The translations under genes and the position numbers were made by a program. Positions 38,601 through 47,600 of a stretch of 64,000 nt of DNA are shown one piece after another. Below the pieces are notes generated by a model that worked only from the letters and a program-made list of their open reading frames with translations, made no database searches and was not told the DNA's origin. Position 1 is the stretch's first letter. Every line of letters starts with the position of its first letter. The stretch comes from Prosapia bicincta (Eukaryota; Arthropoda; Insecta; Hemiptera; Cercopidae): the NCBI GenBank assembly GCA_036971475.1, contig JBAIZL010000003.1, positions 88,942,542 to 89,006,541 on the forward strand. The letters run 5' to 3'.

Positions 38601-41600
38601 TAAGGTCTTTGCATGGGATACAATGCTAAGCATATTTTCCAAACACATCAAGTCCCCAGTGAAATTCTCACCAAAGTTCCACTTTGGCAAAGTATGCAAC
38701 ATGAATCGATCATCATTGATTAGCTCTTCAAAAGAATTTCCCTCATAGTAAGGGTTTAAAGTTGTAGCCATCCAATGCCACTAAACAAAAAAATTACAGT
38801 GTTTCATTAAAAAATAAAAGTATGCTAGAATGTAAAAGGAAAACAATAATTTTAAAAATTTGGTTGAATTGAATAACTGAAAGGGTCTTTCCAACAACAA
38901 TTAACATAATAGTCAAGTTATAATATTCACTCTGTAATATTACCAAATAAACAGACAACATAACATTGCAAATAGCATCACTGATAATAATTTTTTAATT
39001 TTGGTTACATAGATTGGGAGCTTATAGAAAAGTTAAGCTTACTTTGCTTTTTTAAACAATTTTATAAAGGTAACAATGAAATCAATATCTATAATCACTC
39101 TATTATCTGGTAACCAGACAATGTTTTACGATATTTTTGTGTGGGCAACATGACAGACGGTTCCCTGAAAGTTTCTTATTATCAAATTGTAGACCTGTCC
39201 CCGCATTTGTATTGTTCGCCTAAATTTGGAATAGATGTTTCCCATTGATATTCTATTCTGTGCTTTCAGTCACACACAGACATACAAGCTCCATGCATTT
39301 CCAATCAACAACACACCAACTCTCTTGTCATAGTGTAACTTCCTATTTGTTTCAAATCTAAAGTATGAAATATTGATCTAACCCATTACTGGTATTACTT
39401 TAACGTACCACCCCACAGGCATCTACGTACCTCTGGAGGTATGCATACCACAGGAACTGCTGCACTAAATCAATCAATCAACATTGTCAATACTTTTCTC
39501 AGAATGATGAAGATAAGCTTCTGGTTCTGAGCTACCCAGTAATAAAAGCATTTCAAATGTTTTGTTTTACACATGAGTAGAGAATAGATTTCTATTTACA
39601 AAACATACTGCATTTAACAATAAGTTAAAAATGTTTAAATTCAATTACCTTCAAGAATAAATAATTACTTTGTAAATAATGGTTCAGTGATGAGATGAAT
39701 GCTCCTGGAGCTTCACTTAGATGTACAGAATTGAAATGACCAGTTGTTAAAGCATTGGCTGGAACCAAATTGTACATGGCAGTTATTTCTGCAAACTTAC
39801 ACCAAGCCTAGAAATTTCAACAAAATAATATTTAATGCTTTTTGTAAATAATAGTACAGATTTTATTTAAAATATATAACATGAAATTGTGCTGTATCTA
39901 ATCCAGAACAGCTGGCTCTTTTCAATTGAACCCACACTATAAACCAGTGTTTTTCAACCTTTTCATGACACGACCCCCTAGTATCAAAACCATTTTCACG
40001 ACCCCTAACCCTTTTTTTCATATATGCTAGAAATATGTAAATTGTAATCCATACAAAAGTTTTATGCATTTGCGTTATTAGGATTCGGATCTAGATATAT
40101 AATTAAGAATGTAAAACACATCATTTTAAATCGAATACTCAGAATTGATATCTCACAAACAAACATATTGTTACGGCCGAGACTACAAGCTCCATCTGTT
40201 GGTAACACTTGGAACTACTACGAAAGGTCCAGGCAGAAGGTTCGAAACATTTTGTTACGCTTCGAGATGATTCTCGCTGTCGCTAAAATGTGCTGGCCGC
40301 GCTGGCGGATAGCCTATAAATAGGGTTGTCTACCGCGACCTCGCCAGTTGATGCAAGCCACGTGTTAAACTCGGAAGCAAGACCGCGATAAGTGGAAACT
40401 ATTTGGAAGTGAAACTACAGTATTATATGGAATTAGTGTGTGAATTTAAGTGTATTATTTTGTTATAATTGAAAATGGATAAATTCCTGAAAAGATCATC
40501 AGAACCATCAACTTCTAGCGGGAGTTGTGAACGACAAACGAAAAAACCTATGCATGATGACAATTATTTGAAATTTGGGTTTACTGTGATTGAGAAAAAA
40601 CCGCAGTATGTAATTTGCTTTGAAACTTTGTCAAGAGAAAGCATGAAGCCATCGAAGTTGTTACGCCACCTAAACACAAAACATCCTAATGAAAAAATAA
40701 ACGCTTGGAATTTTTTGCCCGAAAATTAAAAGCTCTTGAACATCAAAAAACTGCTATAGTACAAAAGTCCAACCTAAATGAGAAAGCATTGCTCGCTAGT
40801 TATCGAGTAGCTTTTCGTGTGGCTAAAGCAAGAAAACCTCACACTATTGCCGAAAATTTGATTTTACCAGCAGTTTTAGATATAGCAGAGGTTATGTTTG
40901 GCAAGCAAGAGGTTGAAAAGCTCAAAAGTATACCTCTCTCTGACAATACCATTCAACGCAGGATATGGCGACTGACATTCGTGACCAAGTCATAGAAAAA
41001 ATAAATAAAAGTTCTTTTGAGTTGTTGCAATTTGATGAATCAACGGATATTGCGGGTTGTACGCAGTTTGTAGCTTTGCTACATTTGTAGAATCCAATGA
41101 AAAATTACTGGAAGAAATACTATTTTGCAAGGCACTTCCCGAGAATACTACAGGTCAGTGCTTGCTTGACATATTCTTTGAAGCTACGCAAGATATGAAT
41201 ATCGATTGGGCACAAAAATGCATTGCTATTTGTAGTGACGGAGCAAAATCCATGACTGGTGTGAAGAGTGGATTTATTGCTAGACTGAAAGAACATATGC
41301 CAAACGCTTGTTGGATGCATTGCTTTCTCCATCGCCAAGCTCTTGCATCCAAAACCTTGCCACAAGAATACAGTCAAGTACTAAATATTATTATTAAAAT
41401 TGTAAATTCTATTAAAGGAAAAGCGTTGCAGACTCGATTGTTTCGAATCATTTGTGAAGATATGGGGGCAGTCCACCAACATTTGCTTTACCTTACAGAG
41501 GTTAGGTGGTTACCAAAAGGCAAAGTACTGACCAAAGTTATGGAACTTCGCGCTGAACTATCAGTATATTTACAGCAAGCCAAATCAGATTTGAAAGTGG

Positions 41601-44600
41601 CTTTTCTTTCTGACTTATTTCTGCATTTAAATAACTTGAATAACAGTCTTCAAGGGCGGGATAGCAAAAGACAAACTCCATGGCTTTATAAACAAAATTG
41701 AATTGTGGTCATCATCTATAAATGAAAAAAACTTTAATTCATTTTCGTCAACAGTCTTTCATTGAAGAAGTTATAAGCAAGATAAACATCAATTCATATA
41801 TATCTGGTATGAAAATGGTGTTAGATAATTTGAAGAAAGAGTTGTGTCAGTACTTCTCAGTGCAAGAGATATCGGATAACACTGGGCAAAGATGGATCTT
41901 AAATCCGTTTTTAAATGCAGCTATAAATGAGGCAAATTTAGCAACTAAGCTCAAAGAGAATCTGCTGGAATTATCTGCCGATGGGATGTTACACTTGGAA
42001 TTCAAGTCTAAAAGTTTGGATACCTTTTGGTTAATAAGATAGATTAATAGATTATGAAGGTTATTAACCAGGTAAATTAAATATGCGACAGTCGGGACTT
42101 TTAAAGTTTTCCACGATAGACGTGATTCCGCCTAACACAGGGTCCGTCTAAGACAGGTTTCACTGTATATATTAAAATATTTTAATAATACTACTTGCTA
42201 TCATTTCAAAATATTTTGTGATTTAAAAAGTTATTAAACGACTTGTAATACAATAAAATGCATTTATAACAGTAATTTAAGTTTTTTTTTGAAACCCGGA
42301 GGTTAAATCTGAGTCCGCACTCACATTATGGTGTCAATGTTCCCGAAAGAAAGTTAACAAAGACCTGCTCTACAAAACACAGCTACTAAAACAACCTATA
42401 TGAACAAGTAATGTATAATTGCTGACAGTACTGGTGACATCTTTTTGCTTTTTAGATTCAGTAGCTGGAGGTTGGTATATAAATAAACGTTTATCTATAT
42501 ACTAGTATCTGTACCTAGTGATAAATTGATTTATGTTACTTTTTGGAGATATTTATGGAATCTATTTGTCATCATATAAATGACTATACAAAGTATTATG
42601 ACATTTGATCCTAATCTTTACCATAAATAGTGACCCACAAACTACTCGGAAGTCAACTTGTCATACATCAATTTCATCAATTGACAATAACAGGGTGTCT
42701 AGTAAAATAGCTTGAAGAAATTCCCTGAGTTTTCCCTGACTTTTCCAGGGTGTCTAGTAAAATAGCTTGAAGAAATTCCCTGAGTTTTCCCTGACTTTTC
42801 CTCTTTTAGATGTCTATAGAAAGCCCAGTTTACATTGATATCTGAAGGATCTTGGATAAATCCAGACTTTGAAGAACGAATTGAGTAACTCTTTTGCTTT
42901 TGTGTCTGTAAGGAACACAGAACCAAAATATCGAGCTTTCACTTCATCCGTCTCTGCATCCCAATACCTAACACTCAAATCCATTTGGGCTCTTTGTGAT
43001 ATTTTGTTTAAACTTTCATCAAAGCCAATTACATAGTTAGAATTTGAATTTAATGATGTCAGTAACAGGTCTTTAATATAATTTGATAAACCGATTACAA
43101 CACTATAGGAAATGTTATCTTTCCCCAATCTCATGTTCTGTGCAATGGTGCTATCAGGGAACATCCTTAGAAAGAGGCACACTACCTTCTGCATTGCGTA
43201 AAGAAGTGTTGCATTACTAAATTCGCGCACCATATAATCTCTGCTTCAGTCACTTTATCTTTTAGTTTATATTTATCCTAAGGAAGGAGGGGAGGTAATG
43301 ACGACATCTGCATGACGCGCTTGCCCGCTACGGCAATGAAAACTGGAACCTTCCATGTTGAAATAAACGGTGTACAAATAATCACCGTCAAATAAAACAC
43401 ATACTATCACGAGTCTAGACAAATAGCTGGCTACGAATGTTTACACAGCGTTCTGTGTGGTCAGAAACAGACTAAGTTATCTGTTATCCCCCCCTGTCCA
43501 TATGATAACAGAACCACTGCGCACCCCAAGGCCACGGTCCAGGCTAAAACCTCCCAGCTGTACCAACTCGACACGTTTAATATTTATTGACATAAGTCCT
43601 GAAGTCATAGCATTGGGCTTATCAAATAAATAATGGGCATCTAAATAAAGAAGTGTTATTTCCTGACTGCCCTGCCCCGAAACCGCTGGCTTACAATACC
43701 AAATATTCGAGATCAATGGCCACTAGTTTTGTTTCTAATCAAAATAAATATTTTCCTGATTTTTTAAAATTTTCCTTGACTTTTCCCTGAATTTTCCAGA
43801 ATCTTAAAATTCCCTGACTTTTCCAGGTTTTCCCGGTTTTCCCTGTCACTAGACACCCTGAATAAGCATTTTGCCTATTTCTGATATTATCTTGTTTAAA
43901 TTAGTCCTATACTTATAAATTATGTAAATGACTTGCTTCAGCACATGATGTCATTTATTAAAATGAACCCCCAAATTAATTAATTAAAATTTGTTTAGCT
44001 AAATCAAACCCCAACTTATAGATCCAACCTCCCAAGGTAGCAAAATACTCTTGATTATTACTACCACTTGTTAACCTCCCTCTTAGCTTATTTCAAATTA
44101 ATTTAAAACAGAAAATTCCTAAATATTTGAACTAATTCATACAAGAACTTCAGCCAATTACTAAATTTGTGAATTAAGCAAGGGCTTAATCATAAAATCT
44201 ATCACTGTTAATTATTTTTGTGCAAATTTTTCATTTGATTATAGAATAGATTGTAAATTCCTAGCCCAATTTCTGATAGGCTCTAAATGGCTAGGAGGTC
44301 TGTATTTGAGAGTTTATAAATAAACTATACAGATATATATTCTGTTTCACGAAGAAATGAAAAATATGGTGGTATAATATTTATAAATGTATTCCCTTAA
44401 ACGTTTTTATATTATTGGTATATTAGTAACAATGATTTTTAAAGTTCTAAAATTTCGAAATTATGGAACTAAAAATGTAGTAATAACTTTTTCACAGCCT
44501 TGTAAATTTTTCATGTGGTACAGTATTTAGTTTTCTAAATAAAAACACTAGTGTTAAAAATAATGAATGAAATAAACAAAAAATAAATTTATATAATACC

Positions 44601-47600
44601 AATTTTTCCTACAAAAATCCAACAGTAATTATTGCCACAGATGAGAAAGAAAAATTATTATATGTTATACATGTATTTTTTCTTGTAAACATAAAAATGT
44701 ACTTATAGAAACCATATAATCTTCAAACCATATCACTTTAAAACGGAATGAGAAATATAAAAACATTTCAGTATGAAATATTACTGAAAGATATAGAATC
44801 GGTTATCTCTCAAAGTAATTATTTACATTAGGGAACTAATTAGATGTCTCCTATATGTAGGCTAGTACGCCTCTCTGTTGATACTCCGTGCCCAAAAAAG
44901 TAGTCCCAACTAAAATATGATTAAAAATAAATCATCCGATGCAAAAAAAAACAATGCAGCTGCAGAACATGTTTAAGAATTTACTTATTACATGACCTGT
45001 AATACTTACTTGCAGTATTTATTTCTATTGTAATAAGAGATTAACAACCAGCTCGTCATGAACATCAACAAATTTTTGATGTTTAGGAATGTTTTCATAC
45101 ACATGTCTAAGTAGTTCCCAAATGTATAAAACTACCACAAAATCTTTCAAAAAATTTTGTTTAACACAATGAAACTTTTGTAAAATTTATACTTTATAAA
45201 AAATTATTTATATAGATAAAAATGTTTCAAATATTTTAACTTTTATTAAAATTTACTTACCTGAGTTAAAAATTCTGGTGAAATTAAATACTTTATTTGC
45301 CTTATGACACCCCTACCAATGTTTGTTGCATTTGTATGTTTATGCCATTCCTCCAAATTAAAATCATTCAGCTGACTTTTGACTGTGTTAAGCTCATCTT
45401 TCAGTTCGTGAAAATCTGTTATCTTTAAATATAACATATAATATGTTTAATTTTTATATAATCGAAAAATAATAACCTAGTTATGGTTTTCTTGTAATTA
45501 CAAATCATAATTTTAAGACAATTTATTAAAGTAAAAATTTTGAATTTAAACTAAAAAAATTGTCAGATTGTAAATGTTAACCAACCCTATTGTATTTTTG
45601 TAAACTCTATAAATGATTTAATTACTACAAATATAGATTTAGTAATTAAGATAGGAAGAAAAAATACCGCAACTAAAAACACTTGTAAATATGTTACACT
45701 TGCCTATAGAAGCACTTATTTTTATAATTGCTGAGGACGGCCATTTCGAGAGATGTGTCCCATTGTCAACTCAGACTGTAACGCGTAGGCAAGTGTAACA
45801 TATTTACAAGTCTTTTTAGTTAAAAACTAGTAGCTCACGTGAAGATCGGACAAATTAGTATAAACAAATAAAAGTTTATGTTAAAGTTTGCAACTAGCCC
45901 TCAAGAGCAAATTTTAAAATTTTATAACGATCCTAAGTACTTGAATTTTGTGGTCCATTATGTTCAGTGAAACTTAATTAATCCCTTTAACATTAGTTTA
46001 TGACTATCCGAACATTAAATTTTGTAAATTTAAATCCTAAGTAGTTACTAAGATAATGGATCATCAATATGAGAAATTTAACAAGTGAAAGCATGGGCCA
46101 TCTCGCCCTTATCCCTTTAATTTCTCATCCCTGGCCATATAAAAATAGGATACAACCCATTATATCTGCAAGCTAAAAATTGGTCTCACTTTCATGCCCA
46201 AATTGTAGGACATAAAAACAAAAACATTATTGACAAAGATGTGTAAAATTTGCTATGAGAAGGAATCAGATCTGAGATAAGATATGATTATAAATGTTGT
46301 AAAGTTGTATAGCATGTGGACAAAGGATGCTTCAAAGTCTATCAGAGAAAATTAAGATCTAAATTGAAAAATTAGTGGAAATAGGAATACATGTAAATAT
46401 TGTTTGTAATTAATGAATTTTTGTAAATATATCTGAAGTGAACTTTGATAGTTGGAGCATAGAACCAAAGCCAACTTTAAGCCATAAGTAACATTTTGTT
46501 TGTTTTTGCTAATAATGATTACAAATAATGATCAATTAACAAATAATTAATTATAATTAAATGATACTAAACTAAGTAAGGGCTTACTTGCTAACGCGTT
46601 TCAAAACAATCGTTCTTTTATGAAACAAAGCCTTAATTGGCGGCGTCCTTGCTAGGTCAAAAGTTGTAGGTGTGATATTTATGAGTGTTAAAGTGGTGGG
46701 TTAACTTGGTTGTGTGCTATGTAATGAAACAGAGTGTTGGCTTCAAAATGTGTATAATCATTTAATATGTTTTCCTTATCCGTTGCATAATGTTTGTATA
46801 TTTCATATTTTTCTAAAGTTGTTAGTTTTTTACTTTATTTTATTATGTGGAAAATGTTTAAATTGTTTTATTAGTGTTGCGAAGCTGGATTTTGGGTTTG
46901 TGTAGTTTCTTTTTGTGATGTGTTCTTCGAAGCGTATGTAGAATGACCTACCAGTTTGGCCAATATAATAGCCGGGACACTCGTTACATATTAATTTATA
47001 AATAGTGGATAGGTTGTATTTGTCTGTTTTTGAAAGGGTTGTATGTGATGTCTTAAAGTGTTTGTTGTTTTGTAAGATAATTGGTAATAAAGATTTTTGA
47101 ATGTGGAAGCTATATTATGTGTGTTTTTGTTGTGGTAGGTGAGGGATATGTATTTGTTGGATTTTGTGTGGTTTGTCAGTGTGGTCGTTTGGTGATGTTA
47201 TTTATGTTTAATTTTCATGTGCATACAACAGCAATTCAACTACAAATTATATTAATACTATACACCAAAACCTTACATTTCCCTCAAATTAGAAGAAAAC
47301 TATAAAATAAACTTTCTAGACCTTACCATCACCAAACACCATTTCAAAATATACAGAAAGACGGCCTACCTATGGGTTCTTCAGGCATCCTAGCAGAAAT
47401 ATTCCTATATCAGATTGAACAACAACACATTATACAGAACAACAAACATGAACAAAAAAATAATTTGTTACCATAAAGATGTAGACGACATTTTAATATT
47501 ATACAACGGCAACAAATGGCAAATCAAACAACTACACAATTACATTAATACCATACACCAAAACCTTGCATTTACCCCCGAATTAGAAGAAAACAATAAA

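Larger units (their letters stand above)
39945..42046 (+). mobile_element. hAT element (ZBED5-like), 3' truncated
   Basis: Left end CAGTGTTTTTCAACC is a typical hAT terminus. A TATA box, leader and frameshifted transposase follow. The C-terminal hAT dimerisation block and right terminus are missing; pogo-like terminal sequence follows at 42060-42172. Confidence 0.88.

Noticed and set aside
43477..43716. 79-codon minus frame inside the hAT-like element
   Set aside because: No transposase motif; could be untranslated element sequence.
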